The notes: generated by a model from the sequence alone, not told the origin. A stretch of 64,000 nt of DNA from Piscicola geometra (GCA_943735955.1 OX030967.1:6203259-6267258), one strand, 5' to 3'; shown: positions 1-33,699, counted from the first letter of the stretch. Numbers and translations: made by a program.

Positions 1-269
1 GAAATATCAACAACAAAATAAATCTGGTTTTGGGAGAAGTAAGGTTGGGATGTGAAGGCTTCAGAGTGAGAATGTGTTTCAATGCACATGCACACAGGCG
101 TCAAGAGGATGATATAAATGAATGAGGAAGCTAGAAGTTGGTGGTGATGAGCAGGAAGGAGGAAAACAATTAATCTATTGAAAAAAATTTATATTTAAAA
201 ATTAATAAATCAAATAACTAAAACTAAAACATATATTTTTCAAATTTGTGAAGCGCAAACCCTTTGACC
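1..269. other. Sequence upstream of the EHD start codon
   Basis: AT-rich sequence ahead of the EHD ATG. I see no clear TATA element or further exon. It is presumably 5' UTR and promoter, but nothing here fixes a transcription start. Confidence 0.3.
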
Positions 270-3200
270 ATGTGGCCTTTTTCGGGCAGCAGGGCAAAGA
301 ACGCCAAGAAGCGAGAACTGGCGAAGAACCGAATAAACTTGGCGGAGAACTTGAAGCGCATGTACAAGGAAAAGCTGATCCCGCTGGAGGAGTACTCCTT
401 CTTCCACACCCTCCACTCCTTCCGAATCGAAAAGTCGGACTTTGAGGCGAAGCCGATGATCCTCCTCATTGGGCAGTACTCCACCGGAAAGACCAGCTTC
501 ATCCGCTCCGTCATCGAACAGGTTCTTGTTGTTCTTGTTGTTGTTTGGTTGTCCCATTCTTTCCTCCACATGCCACTCATTTACTCGTTAACAATTTCAC
601 CCACCCACTCACTAAGCCAACCTCTCACCAGCGCCAAACACCCCACCCCAGGACTACCCAGGCATGAGGGTCGGGCCTGAACCAACGACAGACACCTTCA
701 CGATCGTAACAGACGGACCCAGCGAGACCATTGTTCCAGGAAACGCTCTCTGTTCCGACCGCTCCCTGCCCTTCAGCCAGCTGGGCAACTTCGGCAACGC
801 CTTTCTGAACCGCCTGCAGATGGCGATGCTGCCCTCGCCGGTGCTGGAAGACATCGTCTTCATCGACACGCCCGGCATTGCTGCTGGCGTGAAGCACCAC
901 AAGATGCATCGAGGCTATGACTTCACCAAGGTGGGTGAGGATGAGAGAGGGAGGTGGAATGGGAGAGGAGGAGAGGGAGGTGGGTGAGGCAGGAGAGGGA
1001 GGTGGATGGGGAAAGGAGGAGAAAGGTAGGTGGGTGGGAAGAGGAGGAGAGGGAGGTGGGTGAGGATGAGGAGGAGAAAGGTAGGTGGGTGAGGAGGGAG
1101 GAGGAGGTGGATGAGGAGAAGAAGAGGAGGGGGAGGTGGGTAAAGAGGGGAGAGGGAGGTGGGTGGGGAGAGGAGATGAGGGAGGTGGGTGAGAAGAGGA
1201 AGAGAGGGAGGGTGGATGGGGAGAGAGGGAGAGTGAAGTGAGTGAGGAGGGAGAGAGAGGTGGATGGGGAGAGGAGGAGAGGGAGGGTGGAGGAAAGAGC
1301 GGGTTTGAGTAGATAGAAGAAGAACAGCCTCATGCTGAAAGAGTGGAAACTGAATGGGTGGAAGCTCTGAATCCACTTATGGAGACCTCGAGATGCCAGT
1401 TCTGCTTACTGTCACTATAATAAGAGAACTGTAAAATGATTGTTAATAATAGGTTAGAATAATGGTTTCAATAAGAAGGAGTGTTTGAAAGCTGTAAAGA
1501 ATTCTTCAAATCTAATCTAGGTGATTTAAAGACGTCTGTTTATTCAGATATGGTGGTTATTATGAGGATGATGGTTGTTATGGTTATGATGATGGTGATG
1601 ATAATGATAATGAAGAATCTGAACAGATATCTAAAAATTTCACAAATTAATAATAAATATTTAAATAATATTTGAACATATTTTAATCGTTTAAAGTTTC
1701 ACCCTTCTCGATCTGGCCATTAAATCTTTGACATAAAAAATAAAATTCTTTAAATTGCACCTAAATTTTCGACTTCTTTCTTGAAAGTAATCATTAAAAT
1801 TACGACACTAACAATTTACTAAAAATATGCATTTTAAAAGTTTAAATTATTAATATTCTTATAATACTAATTAAAAATATATTTCCAGCACCAAACCTCC
1901 AGTTCTCCACTTTCCCACTTCCTCCTCGCAGGTGATCGGATGGTTTGCGAACCACGCCGATCGGATCATCCTCTTTTTCGACGCCTGCAAACTCGACATT
2001 TCAGACGAGCTGAAGAAGGTCATCGAGATTGTCAGAGGTTGTAAGTATGTGTGTCTCTATGTGTGTCTCTATGTGTGTGTCTCTATGTGTGTTTCTATGT
2101 GTGTCTCTATGTGTGTCTCTATGTGTGTCTCTTAGTGTGTGTTTGTGTATTTGTCTTATTGATTAAGAGTTGTTTTGAAATGTTCAAATAAACTCATGTG
2201 GCTTAAACATTTTACCATTCAGAAAACGACCCCCCCTCACAACTCCCAGCTCCAGATAACCACACACCTTTCCACCACCTGCAGACAACGACGAGAAGCT
2301 CCGCATCGTCTTCAACAAGGCAGACTTGCTGACTGAGCAAGAGCTGATGCGGGGCTACGGGGCTCTGATGTGGTTCCTGGGACGTGCCCTGCCGTGCCCC
2401 GAACCATCCCGTCTCTTCATCAGCTCCTTCCACATGGGGAAGATGAGGTGTGATGAGAACCGACTGCTGATTGAATTGGAAGCGCAGGTTAGTTGAGGGG
2501 GAGAGGGAAGAGGTGAGGGAGGAAAAAAAGAAAAGGGGAGGGGAGCAGGTGGATGAAAGTGGAGAGGGTTGAGGGAAGATAGAGTCTATTCCTGAAGACT
2601 CAACAAGTATGCACTAACAACTCTTAGAGATGCCACGCTGAAATTTGAGATGAAGAATAAACTAATGAAATTCAAGAATCTGTAAAAAAGTTTATAATTC
2701 TAAAAATGAAATTCAGATGAATCAATAAGTCATATTTTTATTTAAAAAGTAGTTGGAAATTCAATACCATGAGACAATTATGAAATCTGGCTTGATGCAG
2801 CTTCTGTCGAGATAACTTCGCAATCGTCAAAGAATAAATGGGTGGAATTTGAAATAGAGGAAAATGTAATATTATTAAAAAAATTATATCAAATTTATTT
2901 AAAAAATAAAATATTGACTAATAAAACCCCATCTTTCACCCATCCCCCTCCCTCTTTCACCCACCCCCCTCCCTCTTCCACCCATCCCCCTCCCTCTTCC
3001 ACCCATCCCTCCCCCCTTCCTCTTTCACCCACCCCTCCTCCACCAGGAACTCTACGAAGACCTTCAGAAACTGCCCCGCATGGCCGCCATTAAGAAGATC
3101 AATGACGTCATCAAGAGGGCAAGACAGGTCAAGGTCAGAAGTGCTGATAATGATAATTCTAATCATATTGATTGAAGTTGTTGAAATTGTTATTTTACAA

Positions 3201-5750
3201 ATTTTTAAAAATAAAGAAAGAAAGAAAATTGTTTTAAAACAGTTCATTGTTTTTTCTGGAGAATTTGTTTGTTTGTTTTATTCATTTCTAAACGAATACA
3301 CAAAAACTTATCATCATCAACACTAACACATCATCATCATTACCACTACCACATCATCATCATAACCACTACCACATCATCCAAAATAAAATAAATAAAT
3401 TGAAATGTTTGGAAGCTCCAGGATTTAATTCGTAAAAATGCACGCTTAATTGCTTCAAGACTTGTCTTTTTGAGTCATAAATCTGAAATTCCAGATAAAT
3501 GTCGGAGGATGATAATGATGATCATGGTGATGAGGATAGTGCTGTAGATGATGCTATCGTTTATAGTGGTGATGATAGTGATCATTAATTGTTCAAATAT
3601 CTCGAATTCTTAGGTCCTCAAAACAACTGACTTGGTGGTTGTGGTTCTAGAAAGATTTTTCTCTAGCGACTTGAAAAAAACTATTTCACAGCTTTTGAAA
3701 AATATTCCCTTTTCATTTTTTTTGGACTTTTTTTGAAAAGCTTTATAGGAATTAAATTCCGAAAGTATCACCACATCCACCACCACCACCACCACTCTAA
3801 CCACCACGTCCACCACTACCACCACAACTCCAACCACCACCACTCCAACCACCACTCAAACCACCACCACCACTCTAACAACCACCACCACTTCAACCAG
3901 CACCACCACTCCAACCACCAACACCACTTCAACCACCACCACCACTCCAACCACCAACACCACTCCAACCACCACCACCACTCCAACCACCACCACCACT
4001 CGAACCACCACTACCACCACTCCAACCACCAACACCACCTCAACCACCACCACCACTCCAACCACCAACACCACTCCAACCACCACCACCACTCCAACCA
4101 CCACCACTCCTCCAACCACCACCACCACTCCAACCACCAACACCACTCCAACCACACCAGGTACACGCGTTCATCATGAGCGAGCTCTACAACTACCACC
4201 AACTCCAAAGCAGCCTCATGAACAAGAAAATCTCAAACTTCTTTTCTCCGGTCCGCAAAAGTCGAGAAAGCCTGCTCGACAAGCTGCCAGAGGTGTTCGA
4301 AAAACTCCAGCGCAGGAACGATTTGAACCTCGGCGACTTCCCGATCCTCAAGTCACTGCACGAACGACTCGCCGCCTGCGACTTCGAGAAGAAGCTGCGA
4401 CCGCTGAAGCAGAGTCTGATCGACAATGTGGACAAGATGTTGAACTTTGACGCTGCCCCCCTGATGGCCATCACCCTCTGTGGCCAGCCCATCCCCCCCT
4501 ATGCCTCCAAGCCTGCTGATCTGAATGATGGATGGGATGGTGGATGGGGTGGTGGAGGAGAGGGGGAGGATTGTGAGATAGTTCGATCATCCCAACAAAT
4601 AGTCCCTCCTCCTTCCCCCAGACCCTCCCCACGCATGGCTCACTCCACCACCCCCCGTTCCACCACCCCCACCACCTCCAAAACCCTCCCAAACACCCTC
4701 CAACCTCCTCGAACCCTCAAGTCGTCTGCCAGTCTACCCAATGCTGGAGCCTTGGATGGAAAGATGGATGGGAAGATGGATGGGAAGATGGATGGAAGGA
4801 TGGATGAGAAGATGGATGAAGGAACGAATGACAATACTGGTGAAAAGATGAGTGAAAAGATGGTTTTCCAGGGAGAAAGACACATCACTGGATCGATCGT
4901 CATTGTGGAGAACAATCCGGCAGTGGCGGAGAAGGAGAACCAGAAGCCTGAGGGGGAGAAGGGGGAGGGTGGGAGGGCGCTGGTGCTCGGAGGGGCAGAC
5001 GAGAAAGATCCAGAAAAGTTGCTTTTTCTGAGTGGAAACAAGAAAATGGAAGAAGGAGTGAAGATGATTGAGAAGAGAAAGTTCGAAGAGGTCGAATTCG
5101 CAGCCTACTCTCGTCCCTACTCCAAGTCCTCCAAGGCGCCTCTCTTCGGGTCTGTTCCATTGGCGCCTCTTGACGTTCTCAAGGACACGCCTTTTGCTCC
5201 CGGTCGCTACAGGGGCCTCGATGCAGGCAGCGAGAGAGACAGCGGAATGCTCGGTCATGACCGGACTTCAACCATCCAGAGTTCAAGATCAGCTGGATGC
5301 AAGGGACGATATGGCGAGGAGGAGGAGGAGGAGAGGTGGGGGATTGATGGAACGAGGAGGGAAAGGTACAGGAAGGTGTTCAACACCATCTGTGGAGAGG
5401 ATGGCAAGGTGAGTGGTTTCAACGCGAGAGAGGAGCTCCTCAAGTCGAAGCTTCCGAATGCGGTGTTGGCGAAGATCTGGCGTTTGTCGGACATGGACCG
5501 AGACAACTGTCTGGACGAGGATGAATTTGCTGTGGCGATGTACCTCATCGAGATGAAACTGCAGGGCTTTGAGTTGCCCCAGGTGCTGATGGGAAGGGAA
5601 GGAGAGGGTGGTACGGAGAGAGAAAGAGGTGGAGGGAGAGAGGGAGGTGGAGGAAGGTTTCACACCATGCCCAGAAGTGGTTTCAAACAAACCCTGCTTC
5701 TGCCCCTGCATCTGGTGCCCCCTTCCAAAAAGTACTTGTTCCAGGTGTAG
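270..5750 (+). CDS. EHD: EHD-family (EH-domain-containing) dynamin-like ATPase, 6 exons
   Basis: EHD proteins are dynamin-like ATPases that tubulate endosomal membranes and drive endocytic recycling. Exons: 270-521, 652-930, 1932-2040, 2285-2487, 3047-3133, 4161-5750 (839 aa; usual length about 535). Visible motifs are the P-loop GQYSTGKT (residues 68-75), the switch DTPG (156-159) and NKAD (about 224-227). The helical domain continues through VHAFIMSELYNY at the start of exon 6. The C-terminal EH domain (about 706-784) has an EF-hand loop DMDRDNCLDEDE, and the family tail LVPPSKK is present. ATG 270 follows GACC and begins MWPFSG; an upstream in-frame TTG is not needed. The exon 3 donor could instead be at 2037, three bases upstream. 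The linker between helical and EH domains is expanded to more than 200 residues. Family assignment is firm; the paralogue is not resolved. Confidence 0.94.
931..1931 (+). repeat. EHD intron 2: G-rich repeat starting at the donor
   Basis: Directly after the donor AAG|GTGGGTGAGG lies about 370 bases of degenerate GGGAGGTGGGTGAGGA-type repeats (about 931-1300), with many GTGGGT or GTGAGG donor look-alikes. The rest of the intron is AT-rich spacer ending in the acceptor CCTCGCAG at 1931. The open frames across this block are repeat translations. Confidence 0.8.
3134..4160 (+). repeat. EHD intron 5 with C-rich 15-bp repeat abutting the acceptor
   Basis: The first 600 bases are AT-rich with CATCATCAT stretches. 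From about 3765 to the acceptor at 4160 the intron is an array of CACCACCACTCCAAC-like units. The array ends directly in ACACCAG, so it serves as the sequence before the 3' splice site. The preceding intron 4 (2488-3046) likewise ends in a repeat of CCCCCTCCCTCTTTCACCCA. Confidence 0.82.
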
Positions 5751-7280
5751 GGGGGGGGGGGGAAAGAGGAAAAGAGCAGAAAGGTTGATGAATGGAAAAG
5801 AATGGAAGAGTAGTGTAGGAAGATAGAAGGAGAAGGATGTGGCTGAAGGGGGAAGTGGGCGCTTGAGTGACTGAAGAATGTTTTCTGATTAACGAAGTGA
5901 CAAAGCTTTCGACGATAAATTACTTTTTGCATCTTCTGTCAGCAATCTATTGTCCCTTCATGTCGTTACTTCATATTGTTACTTCAGATTGTTACTTCAT
6001 ATTGTTACTTCATATTGTTACTTCATATTGTTACTTCAGATTGTTACTTCAGATTGTTCATCGTTACTTTTCTATGTAGAATTTATATGTGTTTGTTATT
6101 AAAAAAAGTATTATATAGACATATAAGTAAGCATTAATTGTAATTTGTTACATTTTTTTTCGAACCTATAAAAACTTATTTTTCGTATTTTCAAGTATTT
6201 TTTAGGATTTTTTAGGTTTATTTTTCAAGGACTTCTGCTTTTTTTGTGTAGCACATTTTAACATTTTTTCGCTTTCTGCAACAAAATATATTATTGAAAA
6301 AATTGAATTATTTAAGTTTGAAATGCTGAATAAATTATTGAATATTAAATGATAAAAAAAGTTTTTAGTAAAAAAATGACCTTTCATTTTTCAAGATTTA
6401 TGAATGATGATTAAGAAATTTCTAAAAATATTTGCTGGGAGAGAGATGATGAGAGGTCGTTAGTTTTGAAGAGAAATAATCAACTATTTTTTAACGTTTT
6501 TTTTCGAGAAAAAAAAATAATAAAAAAGAATTTTTTTGTGTAAAAATAATTTTAAAAACACTTTGAATATAATTCAGGATTTAAATTGGTTTTAAAAATC
6601 ATACTTCATTTTCTTGGAAAAGAATTTTAAAGACTTTTATGATGCCATCTTTTGAACAAATTCAGGGATAAATCTTTTCAACGTTTTTGAGAAACTGGAG
6701 AACTTTGCATTTATAAACGGAAAAAAGTAATAAAACAAATATTTAGGAATTTTATTTTTAAATCTTATAAATCACGAGGGTATTAATAAAGAGAACATTA
6801 GGAAGACAAATAAAAGAGGAAATGTGTAATGAAGATAATGAACCTACCGCCAAAACTAAAATGAACATGTTTTTCCATAATTTATTTATAATTTACTTGT
6901 ATAGAAAATGATATAACACCAAAGATCTTTTCTTCATGGCTGTCTAGGAGACAAAGGCTATCGCAAAGACGTTGCAGAACCACAAAAAAAAACACGCGGA
7001 AAAACATTGAAAATTAAAAGGAAGTGGAGGAAAACAAGGAGAAAAGAAATAATAGAAGGGAGAATAGTTGGAAGAGAAGGAGGAGGGAGGAGGAAGAGGA
7101 GGATGAGGAGGAGGAGGAGGAGAAAGAGGAGGAGGAGAAGGAGGAGAAGGAGGAGGAGGGAGTGTGAAGGAGACAAAGGCGTGGATTAAGGCGATCGCAA
7201 GTGTACACACCTGTGCACCCATGACGTACAAGCCTCTGACGTTTCGCTGACGTATGTAATGTAATGTACTTTCTCTCTCT
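5751..7280. other. AT-rich intergenic spacer after EHD
   Basis: EHD 3' UTR and spacer. It includes a G run at 5750-5762, a 13-bp repeat TTACTTCATATTG (about 5965-6060) and a purine-rich GGAGGA tract (about 7075-7165). No gene-like coding signal is visible on either strand. Confidence 0.5.
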
Positions 7281-7281
7281 C

Positions 7282-7804
<523 letters not shown>

Positions 7805-8243
7805 ACAGATTAGAGGTCGGACATGGACGATTTTTCATTCCCGGTCCCGTCCCGTTCCCGAATTTTGTTTTCCCGTCCCGTCCCGTTCCCGATGGGCCAT
7901 CAGAATTTTGATTCCCGTCCCGTCCCGTTCCCGAAATTATTTTTCCCGTCCCGTCCCGTTCCCGATGGACCATCAGAATTTTGATTCCCGTCCCGTCCCG
8001 TTCCCGCAACTCGATTCCCGGTTCCGACCCATTCCCGAAACTTTTTGACCCGGTTTCGACCCATTTCAACTACAAAAATTTTGTTTATTTATTCATTTTT
8101 GCTGCCGTTTTTACTGGTCCCAAACTTGCTAGTCCTACAATTTCTTGAAGTTCATTATTTGAAAGTCAGAAAATATTTCTTTTAACAAAATAAAAAAAAC
8201 ACGATTTAAATTTCAAATTATTATTGAAATGAAAGTATTGAAG

Positions 8244-8580
8244 TTAGTCATTGTTTTTGAGTAATTCAATCAAGTTTTTATTGCTTTTCATACGGGTTAA
8301 ACCGTCAAAAGTGTTAGCTTTCAAATTAGGTGATCTTGGGTCTAAAGTTAAACGACCACATGTTGACAAATTCCGTTCACAAGGAATAGAACTTGCAGGT
8401 ATACTAAATAAAATTTTGGCTACTTCTTGTAGTATTGGAATTTTTTTAACTCCAATAGATTTAACATCTTTATAATCTTCAATTTAGGTGGGACGTAATT
8501 GTGAATATTTGTACAATTCATCCTCTTCTGAATCTTTTCCGTCGTTCATTATTATTAATTCTTCAATAATGTTAGAAATA
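8244..8580 (-). pseudogene. hAT transposase C-terminal dimerisation domain remnant
   Basis: The minus-strand reading shows the hATC signature: FSIPASSIPCERNLSTCGR followed by a conserved leucine-rich end, stopping at 8244. Upstream, in frame, an EEDELYKYSQLRPT stretch is followed by a TAA codon, so the copy is broken. No DDE core was recognised; the middle of the element looks deleted and contains a SINE instead. Confidence 0.85.
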
Positions 8581-8871
8581 TGTTTTTTGACAACGTTCTT
8601 ATTCTCCACAACTGCACAAATAAAATCATTCGTATAATTTAATAGTAAAAAAATTGTATTATAATTTTTACGTTTTAAAAACTAACATATAGGGTATAAA
8701 TAACCTTTGTTTTTTTTCTCAACGTCACTGGAGCTTGGTCTGGCTGTACAAAATGGAATTAAATTTTCTCTAATGAAAGTCGTGGTATTTATTTTTTTCT
8801 ATCCCAAACTTTTTAAATATTATTTTTTTATACTGGGGGATGCAACAGACATGCTGCCATATGAATAAGAT

Positions 8872-9057
8872 CAATGGGTGAACGGGTAGCTGAGTCGGCA
8901 ACGACTCTCGGCTTGACCAATAATGAAAAGTCCTAGGTTCAAGTGCAACCAACGCCCTAGTAACCCAAAGGCGCAAGTGAAAATATGCAGCCTAAGTGGC
9001 CTGGAAGCCCGTTCGGGTTATACGCCACTATAATAATGCTCGTCATTATTATTACTA
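8872..9057 (+). mobile_element. tRNA-derived SINE inside the hAT element
   Basis: Pol III A box TAGCTGAGTCGG (8887-8898) matches the TRGCNNAGYNGG consensus exactly. About 38 bases later comes a B box GGTTCAAGTGC (8936-8946). A tRNA-unrelated body follows, ending in CCACTATAATAATGC and an ATT-rich tail. Exact ends are uncertain and no clear target duplication was found. Confidence 0.75.
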
Positions 9058-9724
9058 ATGAGTATCTTTTTTTGTCAAAATGATCAACTGAGCATTCAAC
9101 TGGAAATTGATAATTCAAATTCAAATTATGAATTTTAAAATAAAAATAATATAACTGACCAGTTTGATTTCAACTGACAAGTTTTCATCATCACCCATTT
9201 ATTCTAATTTCTCTAATATTTGGACTCGCCATAACAACTTCAAACGTAATGTTAGAGATTTTGACATTGACAATGCAATGGTGACTTCGTTATACATTTC
9301 TATTGCATTTAATACTTATTTTAAGTACGGAGTATCGATGAAGTAGAGATTTCCATACTTAGGAGTCTGCTGAAGTATAATTGTTGAAAAATCCACTCCC
9401 AATAAATTTTATTCCCGTTTTTCCCGTTCCCGATTTCAAAGTTGATTCCCGTTCCCGATTTTTCCCGTTCCCGATTTGAATATTGATTCCCGTTCCCGTT
9501 CCCGTCCCGAAAACCTATTCCCGGTTCCCGACTTTTCCCGTCCCGAAATTAATTTTCATTCCCGTTCCCGCGGGAGTCCCGCAGGTACCCGCGGGTACCC
9601 GGTCGGATCGGGTACCCGGTCCGACCTCTAGTACAGATGCATATTACCACAAAGAAGTGCAATGAGTCCTGTAGATCATATATTCAGTTGTAAGTGATAG
9701 GTCGATGGGTGGACTGGTGGATGA

Positions 9725-10452
9725 GTGAATGGATGGATGGATGGATGGATGGATTGATGGATGGATAGATGGATGGATGGATGAATGGATGGATGGATGG
9801 ATGGATGGATGGATGGATGGATGGATGGATGGATGGATGGATGGATGGATGGATGGATGGATGGATGGATGGATGGATGGATGGATGGATGGATGGATGG
9901 ATGGATGGATGGATGGATGGATGGATGGATGGATGGATGGATGGATGGATGGATGGATGGATGGATGGATGGATGGATGGATGGATGGATGGATGGATGG
10001 ATGGATGGATGGATGGATGGATGGATGGATGGATGGATGGATGGATGGATGGATGGATGGATGGATGGATGGATGGATGGATGGATGGATGGATGGATGG
10101 ATGGATGGATGGATGGATGGATGGATGGATGGATGGATGGATGGATGGATGGATGGATGGATGGATGGATGGATGGATGGATGGATGGATGGATGGATGG
10201 ATGGATGGATGGATGGATGGATGGATGGATGGATGGATGGATGGATGGATGGATGGATGGATGGATGGATGGATGGATGGATGGATGGATGGATGGATGG
10301 ATGGATGGATGGATGGATGGATGGATGGATGGATGGATGGATGGATGGATGGATGGATGGATGGATGGATGGATGGATGGATGGATGGATGGATGGATCG
10401 ATTGATGGATGGATGGATGGATTGATGGATGGATGGATGGATTGATGGATGT
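9725..10452. repeat. (GGAT)n tetranucleotide array, about 720 bp
   Basis: Near-perfect GGAT repeats (about 180 copies) with a few GATT or GAAT interruptions at both edges. Open frames reading WMDG or HPSI are artefacts. Confidence 0.97.
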
Positions 10453-10601
10453 ATGAGTAGATTAAAAGATTAAGAAGACTTCCGAAGTATTTACACAACT
10501 ATCTCGGGCAAGAGACGAGAGTAGGGGCTCAACGTATGTCGACTTGTTATCGCCTGTATGATGGATGTGGTGTGCCTTAACAAGGAGATGCCGTATAGAC
10601 T

Positions 10602-10654
10602 ATAACTGCACACACAAATCTAAACTATACGGTATAGTTTAGATTTGTGTGTGC

Positions 10655-10660
<6 letters not shown>
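10602..10660. repeat. Perfect 59-nt palindrome next to (TG)n
   Basis: Left arm 10602-10630 and right arm 10632-10660 are exact reverse complements (29 bp each) around a single G at 10631. The right arm runs straight into the (TG)n array that starts near 10655. Function unknown. Confidence 0.95.
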
Positions 10661-10919
<259 letters not shown>

Positions 10920-11564
10920 TGTGCTTGTATATTTTATTTAGATGTATGTGTGTGATTATACTTGAGTACGTGTGAAAGAGCATTGCTTGGTGCATTTATA
11001 GTAGTATATAAACAAAGACGACCAATCTGGTGAGAGAAGTGCAAAGAAATATTAGCATAGAACAAACAAAATAGCGAAACTGCTCGGCATACTCCTGGCA
11101 ATGATGTTGATTTATATAGCGCCCAACTTCGCTTGTACTACTTGACTGCAAGAATGTTTTGAACTGTATGACGACTTCCTTGGAGGTGCCGATTTTTTGG
11201 TTGTTGTCTCGAATGTCCAACAGTTTTTAACATTGCAACGGGTTCAAATGTTGAAATGTGAAACAGATTTATCAGACTTAAGAAGAGTTTGTTGTTGTAG
11301 GTGGTTGTGGTTGTTGTGGTTGTTTTTGTTGTAGGAAGAAGTGGTTGTTGTTGTTGTTATTTTTGTTGTAGTAGCTGTAAAGAAGTAGTGGTAGTGGTAG
11401 AATTGATTGGGGGGTAGTTGTAGTTGTTGGAACTGTTATATACATGATAGCTCGGGTGATAGACAGACATTTGTACACCTAGTGTTCTTGGTGCAGTTCA
11501 TTAAAGTATAAACTCTCCAGCAAGCTTTCCCACGAGACCTCCATCCCACTCCTCAACAAGCCAA

Positions 11565-31162
<19,598 letters not shown>

Positions 31163-31219
31163 AGGGCACTCCACTCACTCACTCAGTCAGTCACCATGGC
31201 AACAACTTATAGCCTATAA

Positions 31220-31294
<75 letters not shown>

Positions 31295-32999
31295 ATATGT
31301 ATAGCCTATAACCTTCTAATCTAATCTAATGCATTTATACAGCGCTTTTTATCAAAGTCAAACCTTTAGAAGAGATAAAACAAAAGGCTAGAATTTTTCA
31401 ATATATAAATAAATATATAATGTAATGTACAAAACGTTTATTCAAAATGAAAATGATATATTAATATAAATTTAAATGCTTTTTATTTATTATCATTTCG
31501 TTCAGTAGTTGGTTTTAAGTTTGAGACGGATTGATTGATGGATGAGCGACTGGTGAAGGATGGATGGGTTAGGATTGGATTTGGGAGGATGGATGGGGTT
31601 TGGATTAGATGTGGGAGGATGGGGAGGGAGTGATTGATGGAAGAAGGATGGATGGAGAATGGATGGATGGATGAAGGATGGAGAAGGGATGGATGAAGGG
31701 AGGAAGGATGAGTGCGTGAGTTTTTGACTTGAAGCGCATGTGTTTTAAGGCCCAGGACTTCCACAGAGTCTTCATTCGTCTTTCTTGATTTTTTTCTTTT
31801 TTTTCGAGAAAAATGAAACTTTATTCAAGTTGGATTCATTTTGATTGTTGGTGGAAATATATTTTGTCGATTTCTCGTCTTTTTAAGTTCTTCAGTGGTA
31901 TGTGCAAAACATTCTCTTTCAACTTTTGTCTTGAATTACTTTTAAAAGCATTGTGCATTCGCCTAAGCCATTCATCTTTATTATTCCTATCATTAATTAT
32001 TCTTTAGTTTTTTATCTATTTTTTTATCTATATTTTTTTCCTATTCCGGGCACTAGTTTTTCTGCTTTTTGCACTTCAACCTTTCTTATGATGCTTTTTT
32101 GTGTTCAAATTTGAACATTTAACATGTTTTTGATGTGATGTGTTTTTGTTTTTGAAAACGTTTTTCCATTTTTTTGAACCTCATGGTGAAAGAAACGTCA
32201 ATTTTGAAGGTTATCATAAATTAATGGAATTTTTTCCTTCTTAATTTATCTTTAGAATTTATACAAAATCTACTATTCTTTCCAGCCATCTTTCTTTTTC
32301 ATATTCACTCATGAATGAAAGAACTTTTCAAAAGAAATGAATCTTGATTTATTATATTTTATAAAGTAGTCTTGGTGCTTCAAATGTGAACTTCAGACAA
32401 ACTATTTTTGTGAATTTGTCATTTTTTTCAAAGTTTTAGCTGTTTTTTCTTAAATACTTTTGAGAAGGATTTAAAAAAGGTTATTAAAATCGTTTGTCTA
32501 AAATATTTTGTAATGTTGAATCTATTTTTGACTACAATTTCATTATTGGATTTTTTATTCTTTCATGAATTTTGTGACTAAAGTGTATATTTTTGTGAAA
32601 ATATTTTAAACTTTAAATAAAAATAAAACGCTTTGAAATTTTTTAAAAGATGAAAATGGAATACATCAAAAAAATTAACATACTAAAGTTTAAATAGTTC
32701 AAGTCAATTTGAATAACAAAGATCACACATCCCCGATTATCGATTTCAAGATTTAAATATTTTTAATCAATTTTAAATAATATTTTTATGAAAAATAAGA
32801 ATTCTTTTATCATAAAAAATAAAATAACTTTACATTTCAATAGCTAATCTTACAAGAAAATGTTCGAAAATTAAGATAATCTGATACGCAAGTTGACCAA
32901 ATAAAACGAAACTAAATATACAAAGTTTAATTTCAAATAGAATAATTTTTATAAAACTCTTTTTTTAATTTAAACTATCTACAAAATTCTGAATAAAAG
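31163..32999. other. AT-rich intergenic spacer between CAPS and SCYL3
   Basis: Contains (TA)n at 31222-31292, a GGATGG-rich patch (31530-31700) and about 1.2 kb of A/T-rich unique sequence with several AATAAA hexamers. No exon could be supported. Confidence 0.5.
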
Positions 33000-33699
33000 A
33001 TGGGAGCTGAATCAAGTAAGGATCTGCAAAGGAGTGAGAAGACAATGGTATGTCCTCAGTGGAGTTTGTGCAATGCCAGAATTGGGAGTGGAGCAGTCTC
33101 AAAACTCGGCAACATCACTTCCATCAGCATTTTTGAATACAATGGTGATCTTCCATCTTTCCAGCGGTGCTTAAAGGTGGATTTAAATGTCAATAAAATA
33201 TTCATTTTCTTCACAAAACAAATAATTAATTTCATGCAAAAAATTACAGGTTTTGAAGAGCATCAGACACCCCAATGTGATCCAGCCCCTCAGCCACCCG
33301 ACCATTCCTCCCTTCACCATCTTCACCGAACCTCTGACTCCTCTCTCATTCCACCTCACCTCCCTCGACTTCCACCAAACCTCCTCTGGCCTCCATGACC
33401 TTCTCACTGGCATCTCCTTCCTCCATCATGCAGTAAGAGGAACACACACATGCGCACACACACATACACACATACACTTGCACACACACACACACACACC
33501 ATCATCATCACCCACAGGTTAACATATCCCACAACCAACTCAACAACTTCTCATCCTACTTTGTATCCCACAACGGCACCTGGAAGATTGGATCGTTTCA
33601 CTCATCCACCCACTCCACCAATCACCATGACGACAGACGCCATTTTATTTCTTTCACCAGACTCCTTTATAAGTCTTTGCCTGAGTCTCTTGTTAATGG

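Larger units (their letters stand above)
7811..9630 (-). mobile_element. hAT-superfamily DNA transposon, 1,820 bp, decayed
   Basis: The ends are 12-bp terminal inverted repeats TAGAGGTCGGAC. The element is flanked by a perfect 8-bp target-site duplication GTACAGAT (7803-7810 and 9631-9638), which fits the hAT nTnnnnAn preference. Subterminal regions on both sides are packed with CCCGTCCCGTTCCCG-like repeats. A degraded transposase C-terminus is on the minus strand. Both the TSD length and the encoded dimerisation domain support the superfamily call. Confidence 0.93.

Noticed and set aside
9644..10498. Open frames reading HPSI or WMDG on both strands
   Set aside because: Pure (GGAT)n array with no stop codons in some frames; no start context, splice sites or homology.
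31222..31292. (TA)n tract as a possible replication origin or regulatory element
   Set aside because: An ordinary microsatellite in AT-rich spacer; nothing else supports it.
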